Assembly (NCBI RefSeq): GCF_040954645.1
Contig: NC_092808.1
Coordinates: 17,117,383-17,181,382, forward strand
DNA length: 64,000 nucleotides
Direction of reading: 5' to 3'
Source: Diabrotica undecimpunctata
Lineage: Eukaryota > Arthropoda > Insecta > Coleoptera > Chrysomelidae
Position numbers and translations under genes: made by a program. Numbering within the stretch: position 1 is the stretch's first letter; every line of letters starts with the position of its first letter. Positions 20,720 to 33,019 of the stretch are shown in pieces. The notes below the pieces were generated by a model, which worked only from the letters and a program-made list of their open reading frames with translations, was not told the DNA's origin and made no database searches.

Positions 20720-22700
20720 ATATGCTTTTTTCAGATCTACTAGTAAAAGATGCACTTCTTGTGATCTTGCGTTTTTTTTTAATATTATTTGAGATAGGAA
20801 GAATATGTTTTCCCATTATTATTTTCCCATAATTATTTTCCCATATGGAACACTGAATATGCTTGTTACTGTTTGGCCTCTATAATACTTACATTCTTCC
20901 TCATTGCCTTTTTTGTGTATGTAGCTTATCCACCATTATTTCCAAGTTTTCGGTACTGGTTGTCCATTAAGGTATATATTGCATATTTCTGTTCTGATCT
21001 AAGCTAGATTGTCTGTTCCGTTGTTATACTATACTATACCGGTACTATATAGCCATATACAATACCACACCGTCATAGCTTCATATCACTTTCCCAGGAT
21101 GTTCTGAATTGCTAAAAAAATGATCAATCGTTGACTTGTCTTCTGAACCCGGTCTCTTCAGTAACAACAGAATAAACAACATAGTTTTTCTCAATCCCTA
21201 TCTGATGCGTTTTTTGTGTGTTAATGGAATAGTGTTGATCCTATATTTGGTGAGGGAGCCTTGTAACTGGCTACCTACATAAGAGGGTTGGAAATCTTTA
21301 TATTCCAAGCCTTACTTCAAAGGACTTAATGGATGTATTTCCATAGGTTTAGTTCTTCAGTGACCGTTGAAGGATAAGATGATTCTTAATATGAGCAAAT
21401 ATGGCTCCAGAGAAATAAAAGCACTTTTGAGTTTATCGATTTATAATTAAATCTTTTAAGAGTAGAGAGGCCCAACACGGCCGTAGCTTACTATAAAATA
21501 TCAAAAATTCTTTCTTTATAACACATAAAAGAAAACCGGTATGAGAAAATGCCGGATTTCGGCGGAGAGAAGTATTTAATACGTGAATTGAGAGTTTTTA
21601 AATACTCGATGCCTCGATGGCGATGTGTGAACTTGAACTGATAAATCACTACTTGATGCGTGAACGTGAAGATTACTCCCTTTTTTTATTTAGGTGTGAA
21701 AAATATTTAAGAGGGTCAGACGCCAGTCAGTCGGGTGTCGCGAACAAACTTGATGAAGTGACTATTCTAGTTATTTTACACTAAGAAAAGTCTAAAGAAT
21801 TACATTTTTAATTTATATTTTAAAACAATATGTTCATTTCTGGAACATTTGGTTTTATCAAATTATCAGTATCATCATTGACTCAAAACCCTTGGCCTGT
21901 TCCAGTATTCTTCTCTTTTGGTCTGTTTCGTTCTTTTTTTTTCTCTCCAATATTTTAGTTCAAGGTTGTTATATCATTATTTTCCATTTGTTGTTCGTAA
22001 TAAAGGGCTGAGGGAATCCTTCTGTCCTATTCCATTGTAAGCTTCAATTGGGTCAGTTAGTTCTTCTTCTACTTTTACTTTTATTGTGTTGTTCTGGTAG
22101 ATATTTTCGATCGTTTTAATTAATCCTATAGGTATCTCTCCTGCGTACAATAAATGGATAACGTCCTTTGTTATCGTTACCTTTAACAAATAGTGATCGA
22201 AAGTAATCTGTCTACGTTTCCTTCTAAATTTTTTTCGTTTATTTTAGTTCGTTCACCTCTTTTTTTGTCCTCTGATCATTCTCCATATTTATTTTTGTAT
22301 TCCGTAGAAGTCGTGTTCCATCTGTCTTGAGAAGCTCTGCCAGTGTTCCCTTTTTATTTGTCTGAGTAAAGTATTCGTTTCATTTCTGATTCGTTTATAG
22401 TCGTTGTGTTTGTTATGTTCTGTATTATAAAAAGGCTTTCTTCTTTTCTTTAAATTTTGACTTTTCTTCCTCTATACCATGGTGTTTTCTTTTTTGATCT
22501 GTTAGTGTTTGTTACTTTCTTCTCTCCAACTGATTTTGTTACTGCGTTTATGAATATATTTTTTAGTTTTTCCTAACTTTTCTCGATGCTATCTTTTACT
22601 GATACTTCGTTCTCTCAAATCGTGTTCCTTTTTCTCGTCCAGTCGTCGTCGTTTAATCAGTCCGGCTTTTCTTACTTGAATATACAAAACTTATCGTTTT
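20720..22700 (-). mobile_element. RTE-like LINE reverse transcriptase, fragmented
   Basis: Minus-strand pieces in the expected N-to-C order run right to left: HWQSFSRQMEHDFYGIQK (about 22330), LIKTIENIYQNNTIKVKVEE with AYNGIGQKDSLSPLL (about 22000-22150; the usual GIRQGDSLSPLLF) and, at about 20880-21000, LNGQPVPKTWK with HKKGNEEECKYYRG, which in an intact element precedes the palm. The order is therefore scrambled and at least two copies or a rearrangement are involved. The part between 21020 and 21960 is unassigned. Confidence 0.65.
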
Positions 22701-23040
22701 TCTAGGAGGGAGGTAGTTAACCTTCAGCCCAACCCCCTATTTTTCGGAGGATCATTTCTCCTGCTCTCGTTGTAGCCCTGACCTTGTGTCCCATTGGGTT
22801 GGTTACCACAATCTTTCACAGAGTTGCTCAGGTTTCCTGGGTTTCGCCAGGTAGAGGCGTAGAGATTCGGAATTTTTTGTGTATCACTAACCCATTTGAA
22901 ACCACCTTTATATTAAATTATAAATAAACTAAACGTGACTAAAGCAGAAATCCTTAATTAACCTTAAAAATTTTGACGAACGGTTAAAATGTCATTTGTA
23001 ACATAAACCAACTTTAACAAATAATTGTTTTAGAAATAAA
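22701..23040 (-). repeat. probable LINE 5' leader sequence
   Basis: A locally GC-richer block (22700-22910) without open frame follows the LINE coding fragment on its 5' side. On the minus strand it runs through GGTTAGTGATACACAAAAAA and CTACCTGGCGAAACCCAGG. I take it as LINE leader by position only. Confidence 0.3.
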
Positions 23041-23482
23041 ATCGTAAAAAAAAACATTCAAAACAACAAACACATTGAGATCTATTTTGTCTAAAACCAA
23101 ACCTAACAATGAACAAGAAAGGACAAAGAATTGCATTTATAAAATACCTTGTGAATGCGATCAGTTTTATTTAGGTGAAACATCAAGGCCATTAAATGTT
23201 AGAATAAGTGAACATCAATCTTATATCAAAAATAGAGAATTTGATAGATCTCAAATATGTAAACACGCATGGGATAATGAACATAGGGTGCAATGGAATG
23301 ATTCAAATATAGTCCTAAAAGAAACGGATGGTAAAAAGAGAAAAATCAAAGAAGCGGCTCTAATTATGCTAAATGAGACCAATTGTGTCGCAAATTCCTC
23401 GTCAGAATGTAGTAGGATCTGGTTACCCATATTAAAAGAGGAAGTTATTAAAAGGAAAATACCAGTATTAGCAAGTCAGTAA
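23041..23482 (+). mobile_element. PLE GIY-YIG endonuclease fragment
   Basis: The open frame 23075-23482 (135 codons) encodes NCIYKIPCECDQFYLGETSR, PLNVRISEHQSYIKNREF, SQICKHAWDNEHRVQWND and a C-terminal KEAALIMLNETNCVANSSSE. This is a GIY-YIG nuclease (Y-K-I and Y-L-G core, Arg of RISEH) with the CEC metal-binding site of PLEs. The reverse transcriptase upstream is missing. The frame is intact to its stop. Confidence 0.9.
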
Positions 23483-24319
23483 CATATAGAGGATACATCA
23501 TTTATGTTTTTTAAATAACAAACATATAAAATCAGAATTTGGTGTTATTTGAAAGTAAACTAAATGCACGACCAAATACTTACCATGTCGGGATAGTAAT
23601 ATGAGGTTTTTTTCCTGGTTTCTCCCTCATAATTTACTATGGAATCACTAACAGGAAATTTTTACTGTCATCACGGCATGTGTTTGTCTTTTTAAAGACG
23701 AATTACATGCTATGATTTTTTTCTGACGGATATTCTCAAGTTAAAGTAGATTTCATGTAATCGAATGAACTATCTTACAAGTAAAGTCGTCCCAGGAACG
23801 CAACTCACCAATATTGGCAATATAATTTTAAAGTCGTCTACTTTAAAATGTATAATGTATGTCCGAATTGTCAATATAAATGAGTCAGATAAAATTAAAT
23901 TATTAGAAGAATTTTTCACCAAGTAACAGAAAAACAAAATTTGTTTAATTTACTAATGTTTGTATTTTGAGAACGATTTCCGAAGTGGAAATTGAAACGT
24001 CAATAAACGTACTTTAACCTTTAATTGTGGCTTATTCCCATTTAAATAGTAATTAAAATCGTAGCTAATTTGAGCTTACCATGCAAAACAATAACTTACT
24101 TATGGGGATAATGCAACTATAGTGTAGCATATATGAAAAAGGAGATGTACATCATTAAACATCTAATGACCGATCATTCCAAATTCTAAAACGGTGGCAT
24201 TTATCAGTGTCGTGGTTAAACTTTTTTATCTAGAATCGCATTATTAGTCCAATTAGTTAATAGAAACGCTTGAAGCATCGGCGAGTTTGAATGTCAGTTA
24301 TACGCGCGAAATCAATTTT
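23483..24319 (+). repeat. PLE 3' region and a dispersed repeat
   Basis: Bases 23960-24050 match 520-620 (ACGATTTCCGAAGTGGAAAT, then GAAACGTC and AATTGTGGCT) and are probably the PLE 3' end. Bases 24225-24315 (GAAACGCTTGAAGC to GCGCGAAATCAATTTT) are related to 44828-44885. The remainder is unassigned. Confidence 0.5.
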
Positions 24320-24605
24320 TTAAATACAATTTGTATCAAAATTATATGTGGTAAAAAATGTATCAGTTATTACTAAATTGTGCATCATACAGAAGTATAG
24401 CACTCTTATGCCATTATTGTTTCGTGCTGTTTCTCCATTTTTTCCTAATACCCCTTTATATTCCTGGTTATTTGCGCCTATTCTGCTATTGAAGTCACCT
24501 ACTAAATATATATTTCCTTTTGCTTGGTCCGTGACCAATTCTAGTTCTTCCCAGAATTTATCCTTAGTATAAGACGAGTCGTCATCGTTGTTTGGGCCAT
24601 GTATA
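24320..24605 (-). mobile_element. LINE APE-endonuclease fragment
   Basis: The minus strand encodes HGPNNDDDSSYTKDKFWEEL followed by GNIYLVGDFNSRIGANNQEY and HNLVITDTFF. GDFNSRIG is the catalytic Asp-Asn motif of LINE APE endonucleases. Flanking domains are missing. Confidence 0.85.
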
Positions 24606-25494
24606 ATTATTATTATTTTTAAATTCTTGCTTTTCTTCTTGCTATTGCTCTCCTTCTTGCTCTCCTTGTTTTTTTTTCTTATTTTCTTTTTTGCACATCC
24701 CCTTCCTTCCCATTATTATTTATTTTAGTTGTTTTTTTTATTTTCATGTTGGTTACCTTATATTCCAATCTATGATTTACTCTTACTTTTTTGATATTTC
24801 TAGTTTTCCTTCATTTCTATTCCATTTCCATTCTTCCTTTCCAATAGTTATTTTCCCTTCCATTCTTTTCCAATAGTTATATTCCCTTCCATTTTTTCAT
24901 CCTTTGTCGTTTGTCCTTTGTCTTATTGCTTTTTGCATTTCTCTTTCTGTTGCAGTTTGGATTTATTTTGCAAACAAATAATACTTACAGGGTTTAAATA
25001 AGCTGCATCTTTTTAAGGCCATTCATAAATAATGACAGTCAGATGATGAGTCCCAAAAAGTAACAGACCAATTATTAAATGAAAGGACAAGATAAATAAC
25101 GAAGAAAAGATTGTCAGATGCACAGGTATTAAAGAGAATTAGAGAGGTAGAGATAGCGACCCGACTTGGGGACAAGATACATTCACTGTAAGACCAATAA
25201 TGGAATTAAATATTTGAACAGAAAATAATAGCTTTAAAGAACCTCTTTATTGTTAAAAAGATGTATTTATCACATCAAATATATCTGTTTATATTTAAGT
25301 ACTGTCCGACAATCGTAATTTGTTGTAAAACAAAGGTAAATTATTTATAATTTTGATATAAAATCAATGAAGGTCGCAGTGTTACGACACAATAGTTCTT
25401 TTTATTTTAAATGTTTATACAGTGTATAAAAATATACTACAAGAATACAGTGGAGGGTATATAATCATTTCAAACAATTAAATGTTTTTTTTTA
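24606..25494. other. pyrimidine-rich low-complexity and unassigned intron
   Basis: 24610-24950 is strongly pyrimidine-rich on the + strand with many TTCC and TTTCC runs. The rest shows no recognised feature. Confidence 0.4.
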
Positions 25495-25720
25495 AATAGA
25501 ACGTCGGAGAGTTGTAGGAAAAAAAAACAGATTTCTTGGCTAAAAAACATTCGTGAATGGACTCAACTACCAAATGCAGGACCATTATTCCATGTGGCAG
25601 AAAATCGAGAAACCTTTACAATGGTGATCGCAATGTCTGATAATTCTCATATGTCACATGAAGCAGAAGAAAAATTTGTGAATAACAAAAAAATCTTAAA
25701 TACAAACTACAAACACTTAT
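25495..25720 (+). mobile_element. LINE C-terminal fragment
   Basis: The + strand encodes ISWLKNIREWTQLPNAGPLF, HVAENRETFTMVIAMSDN and then a GAAGCAGAAGAA tail, the end of an RTE-like LINE polyprotein. Only the last 70 codons are present. Confidence 0.85.
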
Positions 25721-25737
25721 TTTGAAAAACAACTTCA

Positions 25738-26520
25738 TCATCATTCTGGTCTAGCCTCCTCAAGAATTTCTCTCCAGTCGTCCCTATCCATCGCCTTCCT
25801 CCCCCAAGCACGTATTCCCATATTTCTTATGTCTTCATTGATGTTACCAAGAAACCTTGTTCTGGGTCTCCCCCTTCTTCTCTGACCAATTACATTCCCT
25901 ATCCACCTCAGACGACCTATCTTAATATGTTTTACGATATCAGGTTCCTGGTATATTCTATAAAGTTCAAAATTGTATCGTCTTCTACACACTCCATTGT
26001 AATTCACTGCTTCATAGATTCTCCTTAGTACTTTTCTTTTGAAACATCCTAACATATTTTCATTATTTTTTGTTAGAGTCCAGGTCTCTAAACCATATAT
26101 AAGGACTAGGCGTATTTTTGTATTGTAGAGTATTTTTATATTTATTGATATAATTGTGGATTTAAGGAGACGATTGAGCCCAAAATAGCAACTGTTGGCC
26201 ATGCAAATTCCGCGGTTTTTCGTTTATCTCTGCGGTAGTATTATTTTCAGTGTTAAGGAACGTTCCCAGGTATACAAATTCGTTCACCGCTTTGATGACG
26301 TCGGTTTCTAGAACAAGTGGTCGTAGGATTTGTGGTTGCGTGCTTATTTTCATATACCTCGTTTTGTTAGTGTTTATTTTAAACCCATTTTTGTAGTTGA
26401 TTCTTTTAATGCTGGGATAATTTATATCATCAGCATAGGCCAGGTTTTGCACTGATTTATTATATGTTGAACCAGTGGTTGTGATTTGTGACACACGTAT
26501 TGCTTTATCATTTGTTTTAA
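25738..26520 (-). mobile_element. RTE-like LINE reverse transcriptase C-terminal half
   Basis: Two overlapping minus-strand frames encode NLAYADDINYPS (catalytic YADD), GFKINTNKTRYMKIS, VNEFVYLGTFLNTENN (thumb), then MANSCYFGLNRLLKS, YGLETWTLTKNNENM, RKVLRRIYEA, KIGRLRWIGNV, RRRGRPRTRFLG and MDRDDWREILEEARPE. One frameshift near 26180 separates them. The YADD box is intact. Confidence 0.92.
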
Positions 26521-26760
26521 AATGGGAGTTGTCTGTCTCCCATCGAACGCGTCCCTAGGTGGTGAATAGGGGAAAGCCTTAACCGGTCATAGGACCTTTG
26601 GGTAGTTGGAAATAAAAATACCAACCGCGAATCAAAACAGACTAAGGTATGCCAGCTCTAACAGAAGAGTCTCTGGCCTTCTAGGTTTCTGGTTTGGCTA
26701 GAGGTTGACAATCTCTTACGGTTAAAAACGTATGTTACGGAACCTCAAGAACTATTAGTT
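26521..26760 (-). repeat. probable LINE leader-like segment
   Basis: A non-coding, locally GC-richer block (CCCATCGAACGCGTCCC, GGGGAAAGCCTTAACCGG) adjoins the LINE reverse transcriptase on its 5' side. The intervening endonuclease is absent, so a leader assignment is uncertain. Confidence 0.25.
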
Positions 26761-26764
26761 TGAC

Positions 26765-26990
26765 GAGAGCGGTTCATTCTACACAAAAAATGCTAATAAA
26801 CGTTTTTGTTCAAAATTATCTTGGCTACATTTTTTATTTGAAACATTTTTCTCTATGGCGGACAGATTCTTGGTGAATCGATTTTTTCCCGTTTACCCTG
26901 GGGAAAGCCCGGGGGTAAAAGTGGTAAACTTTTTTGTATCTTTTTAGCGTCCTAAAATTAACATTTTCGGCAAAATTCAGTTTGTTCGTA
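26765..26990. repeat. dispersed repeat, inverted copy at 44650-44835
   Basis: Bases 26771-26895 (TCTACACAAAAAATGCTAAT, GCTACATTTTTTATTTGAAA, AGATTCTTGGT) align with the reverse complement of 44690-44835. No coding potential was seen. It is an unclassified repeat family. Confidence 0.65.
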
Positions 26991-27052
26991 TCATTTTTAG
27001 AGGTTCAGTGGCATTTTCGTCTCTGACGACTGGACTACAATGATTCTCATCA

Positions 27053-27375
27053 TCATTGGCTCCACAACCGTTGGTGGGTCTTGGCCTGCTCAAGGATAAG
27101 TCTCCATTCTCTCCTATTCTTCGCCTTGGCTTTCCAGTTTCGTACTCCCAACATTCTCAAGTCTTCCTCCTCCTGATCCTTAAATCTTGCTCTGGGTCTG
27201 CCTCTCCTTCCTACTCCATCTATTCTTTGGTTATAAATATGTTTTGGCGGCTCCATATCATTAATTCTCTCTATGTGACCTAATCACCGCAGCCGGCTTA
27301 TTTTGATGGACCTAATAATATCAGGTCTGTCATACAGGCGGTAAATTCTCACTACATCTAAAACATTGAATTGTT
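27053..27375 (-). mobile_element. LINE C-terminal fragment
   Basis: The minus strand encodes IYRLYDRPDIIRSIKISRLR, MEPPKHIYNQRIDGVGRRGR, PRARFKDQEEEDLRMLGVRN and NRREWRLILEQAKTHQ, the tail module of an RTE-like LINE. One stop lies in the middle. Confidence 0.88.
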
Positions 27376-27389
27376 TCCAGAAGTGTTTA

Positions 27390-28130
27390 ACACAGAGCTC
27401 GTTGTTTTTTTATAGCTTCATGCAGGTGTGCAAATAATCGTCTGGTGTAATAAACTATGAATGTTGTAAGGACTCCCTGATCAATCGGTTGCAGTAAGCT
27501 GGTTGTAGTAGGTGGCAACTTTTAAATGCGGCTCAAATTAGTTAAATTTGCAGGAGGATGACCTGGTGCATTATCGATAATTCATATCACTTTAAATAGA
27601 ATTTTTTTGGATTCACAATAAACTTCGACTTCAGGTATAAAATTATGTTCAAACCAGTCCCCAAAAAGGGAAGATGTCATCCAAGCTTTACCATTAAACT
27701 TCCAACTCACAAAAAGAGGTTTTAAATTACAATCACCAACTGCATTCGCGCCAACCATCGGTGTCGATGGATCTTTGGCGGCCTTAAAACCTGGATAGGT
27801 TTTTTCTTAGGTGCGATAAAAGTTTTTTTATGCATCTTCTTCAAGAACAGTCCAGTCTCATCTACAATGATTATGATTTGCAGCTTCTTTATCAGCACTT
27901 GCAGCATCTTCACTTTCTTCAATGATATGGCAAGTACAGCGACTTTTGAATTAACTGAACCGCGGCGATCTCCGCAGTATCCTGTTTTAATCCCTCAAAA
28001 TCAGCTTAGTTTGAGAGCACACTGTGATATGATCAATAGGACAATTTTTCACATTTACCTGATTATCACACCATAATTAACATTGCTTCCATATTGGCGA
28101 TAATACTGTCATGTTTACTTGGCTGTTGAA
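27390..28130 (-). mobile_element. Tigger/pogo transposase relic
   Basis: The minus strand encodes, across frames, DETGLFLKKMHKKTFIA (first catalytic Asp), GFKAAKDPSTPMVGANAVGD, LKPLFVSWKFNGKAWMTSSL, IDNAPGHPPANL (second Asp) and DQGVLTTFIVYYTRRL (third Asp). The catalytic DDE domain of a Tigger transposase is thus recognisable end to end but shredded by stops. Confidence 0.85.
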
Positions 28131-28938
28131 CTTAAGATTGGGCACATTTCACAGCTTCGAGAATTTTTTATTTGTCCTTTATAATAAATTGTTGTTATGA
28201 CATCAAACTTTTTTGCCCATTCAGAAATTTTCATTTTTGTTCAAAAGATTTAATCGTTTCTTGTTTGATACAGGAGAACTATAATAGTTTTGCTTCGTGT
28301 AGATGACAATAGTAGTTTTTAAAGTTTTCGTATATATAATATAAAAAAACCTGGTATTAAAAAAACCTATGGTATAAAAGAAAGTGGAAGTTACAAGATT
28401 TCTGATCAATGCGGTAGTTAAACGCTCAGGAAGAGAAGAAAACGAAACTTAAGCAACCTAAACAAAAAATTCACATGCAACAAATTTGTAAGCTTTTATT
28501 CCTTTACTGCATTTACATTTTGTTGCTTGTTTTCTCAATTATTTAGCGGTGGTTAGGTTTTGATAAATATTTTAATTAAAATATACTTTAGATTTGACTA
28601 TATTTAGTGGGTAATGAATTAATTCGCACAAATTAGCATGTTAAATTTGCATGCAAATTTAAAACGTCGTTTCCAGATATTTTCTCAAAGGAAATTTATG
28701 AGCTCTAATGGCGCTTATAACTTTCGACACCTATTTTCTGCCAACTTATTAAGCTGCAAGTGGATCCCTCCTTTCAAATCTATCCGATTAAATTCAGCTT
28801 TGCTCTGGAATACTAAACACGTAATTTTAAAGTTTAATTAAACTTTTTTGCTACAAAATAAGCAAACAATGGACCATCCATTATTTACATGGAATATTAA
28901 AACATGCAAATTATATTACATAATATTAAACTTTTTAG
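28131..28938. other. end of gene A intron 2, unassigned
   Basis: No recognised element. It ends with CTTTTTAG before exon 3. Confidence 0.4.
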
Positions 28939-29116
28939 ATACTTTTCGCTGTACTTCCGTCATGGTGTGTGGTTATACCCAGTGTACAAAGTCTTAACGT
29001 GGCCACAGAGACTTCTCTTTAGCGCGGCTCAATTTTGTGCCGCCTTAGGATACCAAAAAGTAGGAATAGTATTACAAAATTCCAAAAGATCACAAAACAA
29101 ACAAAAAGTTAAATAA
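28939..29116 (+). CDS. AIG1-like: gene A exon 3: AIG1/ADTRP-family C-terminus
   Basis: This final exon completes codon 179 (TT from exon 2 plus A) and encodes YFSLYFRHGVWLYPVYKVLT, the last membrane segment (LLFSAAQFCAALGYQKVGIV) and a basic tail. The acceptor is CTTTTTAG. The protein ends K-Q-K-V-K, which fits a K-x-K-x-x ER retrieval signal on a cytosolic tail, so the enzyme probably cycles in the ER. The stop is TAA at 29114 and an AATAAA follows at 29186. The paralogous exon 63327-63513 has the same phase and the shared motif GVWLYPxYKVL. Confidence 0.92.
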
Positions 29117-29185
29117 CGTTAGGTATTTGTTAAATTTTAGCTAAAAAAATTATTTATATCACCTTTTTTTATATATTTTTTATAG

Positions 29186-29191
29186 AATAAA
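29186..29191 (+). terminator. poly(A) signal of gene A
   Basis: AATAAA lies 70 bp after the stop codon, giving a short 3' UTR. Confidence 0.7.
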
Positions 29192-29199
29192 ATGTTTTA

Positions 29200-29589
29200 T
29201 TATTATACGTATTGTTTTAGTTATTTCAGCTGGATATGGCTGAATTTATCCTTCACTAATCTTGTAATTGACTTGTTGTAGCTATATTTACAAATTGTAA
29301 ATTTTAATAACAAGATAAACGATTTGCAGTCCAATACAGAATGTGCATCTTAAAGAAATTCGTAAAAACCTACACAATATGCAGTAAATCACCACCTCTA
29401 AAAGTCTCGATGATTGTGCTGTCTTGGTGAATGGTGAGCACTAAACTGCAGAGTTTGATCTCACCAATATCACAATCAAATGTTTGCAACAATATCCATA
29501 TAGTATACCAATATATAATATACCAATAAAGGTGCTCATCCAGATAGAATATCTAACATGTTTTTAATGAATTTGTCATTTTCTTTATG
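29200..29589. other. intergenic, unassigned
   Basis: No feature recognised downstream of gene A. Confidence 0.4.
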
Positions 29590-30600
29590 TAGACCTACCT
29601 CTGAGGCTTATTTTTAACAAATCTCTGACCGAGGGTCGCTTTCCTTCACAATTTAAGACAGCCTTTGTTAAGTCCGTACACAAATCTGGTGATAAATCAT
29701 TGATTTCTAATGATCTTTCCATTACAATTTCTTCTGCTCTTCCTAAAATTTTCGAGGCTTTAGTGACTGATTTTTTGGTAGTTAATCTGAAGAATCAGCT
29801 TCATACTGGTCAGCATTGTTTTTGTTTGGTTGTTCAACTTCTACAAACCTACTAGTTTACACTGATTACATTATAAATGCATTTCAAAACAATTCTCGGG
29901 TGGATTCCATTTTTATATTGACTTGTCTAAAGCAGTCAACAAGGAAATCATTGCCTTTTATTGCATAGACTGGAATTTTTGATGTGTCTGGAGAACTTCT
30001 TTACTGGTTGAAAAGTTATATGGCAGACCGGTCTTTGTGTGTCAAGCTGAAGGTCTTTACTTCAACTAAATACTTTCAAAGCTATGGAGTGCGTTTTAAG
30101 ACTTCTACTTTTTGCCGTTTTTGTTGATGATGCAATTCAAATCTGATTGTATTGGGTTACATGAATCATTGGATAGATATGCGAACTGGTGTTCATAAAA
30201 AATTATTTATTAATCGATTAAGCGATCCAATTTTACAAATTTCTTGAGCCTCTCATTTTCAATTACAATTTAGAGTATATTTTGATTGAGGGGCCAATAA
30301 TGTCACAGATCTAGATGTGGTTTTTCAGAGAAATTTGTCTTTCAGTCTGCATATAAATGTTATATGCAACAAAGCTTTGAAACAGCTTGGTTTCATTAAG
30401 AGGCATAACAGAGATTATTGGAGCTATCTCTAAAAACTCTATAACTTTTTTTTGTCCAGTCCCAACTTGAAAATTCAACTATGATCTGGTTTTCCTTTAC
30501 TTAAGCGTTAAGCATGTATCAAAAAGTTAGAGAGATTTAAAAGAAGATTTCTGATGCACTGTTCTTTTAAATTTCATAGACAATATTCTTATTCACCTTC
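29590..30600 (+). mobile_element. old Jockey/CR1-like LINE reverse transcriptase
   Basis: Although no long open frame survives, the + strand reads LPLRLIFNKSLTEGRFPSQF, KTAFVKSVHKSGDKSLISN, ISSALPKIFEALVTDFLVV, FDVSGELLYWLKSYMADRSL, a FVDDAIQI palm box and DLDVVFQRNLSFSLHINVIC (thumb). The order is that of a non-LTR reverse transcriptase. Stops are frequent, so the copy is old. Confidence 0.8.
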
Positions 30601-30609
30601 TTCTTCAGG

Positions 30610-31730
30610 TGCCATTTCCGCTGCGGAGGTTGGCAATCATCATAGCTATTTTACTTTTTGAGGCAGTAGCTTAGTTTTGAGCTGCATCCAAACCATTCTC
30701 TCAGGTTCTTAAGCCATGAAATTCGTCTTCTTCCTATGCTTCTTCTGCCATCTATCTTTCCGTGCATTATGAGTCGCAGGATGCCATACTTCTCGCCCCG
30801 CATCACATGTCCGAGATACTGTAGCTTTTTTTCTTTCATTGTAAGTTCAACTTCCTTCTCTTTACCTATTCTTCTCAGTACTTCATTGTTCGTAACTCTA
30901 TCTACCCAGGAAACCCTCATAATTCTTCTATAGGTCCACATTTCAAAGGCGTTAAGTCGTCTCATTGTGTCTAGATTTAACGTCCATGATTCCACTCCAT
31001 AGTATAGTACACTTTATACGTAACGTTTTGTTAGGCGTACTTTAAGAGCTAATGTTAAATCTTTGCCACATAGGACCTTTTTCATTTTCATAAAATTAGA
31101 ACGTGCTTTTTCGATTCTGACTTTGATTTCTGCAGTGTAGTCATTATTTTCTGTTATAAGTGTTCCTAGGTAAGTGTACTTTTTTACTCTTTCGATCTGC
31201 TGGTCCTCTACTATCAAGATTTCGTTAATATTATGGTTGTTTTTACAAATTTTCATAAACTACGTCTTTTTGATATTGAGCGAGAGTCCGTACTCCCTAC
31301 TACACATTACTATTTTACCTATGAGTCCTTCTAGGTCTTGTAAACTATCGGCTATTATTACTATATCATCTGCATATCTGATGTTGTTAACTAAGACTCC
31401 ATTTACTCTTATGCCGACTGTTTCATCTTCCAGAGTTTCTCGAATTACCTCTTTAGAATAAGCATTACATAATAGAGGTGATAGTATGCAGCCCTGCCTG
31501 ACTCCTCTCTTTATTTCCATTTCTTCAGATGTCTCTTTTTCAATTCGTACTATTGCTCGCTGATTGTAATAAAGGTTTGTTATTAGCCTTAAATCTCTTT
31601 CATCTAGGTTTTTATTTTTTAGAATTTCCATGAGTCGGTCATGTTTTACTTTATGAAACGCTTTATTGTAGTCTATAAAACAGACGTAAAGAGGACGGTT
31701 AACATCCAAACATCTCTGCGTCATCACGTT
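30610..31730 (-). mobile_element. RTE-like LINE reverse transcriptase, long but broken
   Basis: Minus-strand frames encode PLYVCFIDYNKAFHKVKHDR (palm motif A, FxDxxKAF), RGVRQGCILSPLLCN, NNIRYADDIVIIADSLQD (catalytic YADD), YTYLGTLITENNDYTAEIKV, then RRIMRVSWVDRVTNNEVLRR, LQYLGHVMRGEKYGILRLI and RRRISWLKNLREWFGCSS. Two frameshifts (near 31258 and 31010) split an otherwise continuous domain of some 350 codons. Confidence 0.93.
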
Positions 31731-31929
31731 GAAGGAGAATTCTTATTCTGATATGATCAATTTCTTGAATATAAATTTTCTTCTTACATACCAGAAGAGT
31801 TAACTTTGCTTGGTCTTTATTTTTAAGCTTGTTAATGGAATAATCTAATCTGAATTGCTTTAGATAATTTGTTTTCATATTTCTTCCCGTTCACTGCGGT
31901 AGAATTCACTTTTCCATGTTTCTCATTGC

Positions 31930-32850
31930 TTTAGAAGATGCAGAAAAGACATCTCAAGAAATGGCCGAAAAATAAACAACCTACGTTTTGCAGAGAACAC
32001 AGCCATTCTTGCATATAATCAAGAAAAGTTAATTGATTTTATATGACTGGTTGAAAACGAAAGTCAAATATTTGGTCTGCAGTTAAACATGTCAAAGACA
32101 AAGATTGTGGTAGTCGATAGACTTACATAACAATCACCCACAAATAACCACGATTGACCGGATTGAGGTTGTGAGCTTATATTTATATCTGGAATCATTG
32201 ATCACAAACACAGGGACACTACAGGAAGAAATAAAACGTAAATGTGATCTGGCAAAAGTCGCCTTACGAAAGATAGCTAAATTATGGATGAAGTCTAAAA
32301 TTTCATCAACTCTAAAAATGAGGTTGATCAACTGTTTAATATTCCCAATACTGACACACAAATGTGAATCTTGGACCCTACGACAAACGGAAAGAAGAAT
32401 GATAAACGCCATTGAAATGTTCTGTTGTAGAAGAACGTTACGAATTCCATGGACCGACCACAGGATAAATAATTCAATTTCAAATGAGCTTAAAGTCAAC
32501 AAACGGCTCTCCACCAAAGTCCATCTCCAACAATTGAAATACTTTGGACATGTTATGAGAGCAGTCACAGAAAATATGGAAAGACTTTTTATCCAAGGAA
32601 AGGTAGAAGGCTGAAGATCACGAGGAAGCTCTCCAACAAGATGGATCGACCCAATTACCGGAATGTGCAAAAGACCTATGCATGAGTTAAAAGAAATGAC
32701 CAGAGACTACACTTCCTCCGGGGGTTAGGACTAAAGAGAGAGATTTTTGTTTGTACTTTTTTATATTGTATATTTCTTTAATGCTGCATTTTTGTATAAT
32801 ACTGACAGTGGGTTTTTACCGTCTGTTATAAATAAATAAATAAATATGGT
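31930..32850 (+). mobile_element. LINE reverse transcriptase C-terminal half with (AAAT)n tail
   Basis: The + strand encodes INNLRFAENTAILAYNQEKL (degenerate FADDT box), GLQLNMSKTKIVVV, the 147-codon open frame 32171-32614 (EEIKRKCDLAKVALRKIA, ILTHKCESWTLRQTERRM, RRTLRIPWTDHRINNSI, LQQLKYFGHVMRA) and GSSPTRWIDPITGMC in another frame. A (AAAT)n tract at 32828-32847 forms the 3' end. Confidence 0.92.
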
Positions 32851-33019
32851 AGAGTGCAGCACAAATTCTAAACTTGATCTAAGTTGAATCCTGAAAAGTA
32901 AACATACCTGTACAGCTACCATTTTTCATACTTTTAAGAAATTTTGAGACTTTTCAGATTGTAATGAAAATTACATTTTTATCCATTATTGTTGGTATAA
33001 TCTTATTGCTAACTTCTTC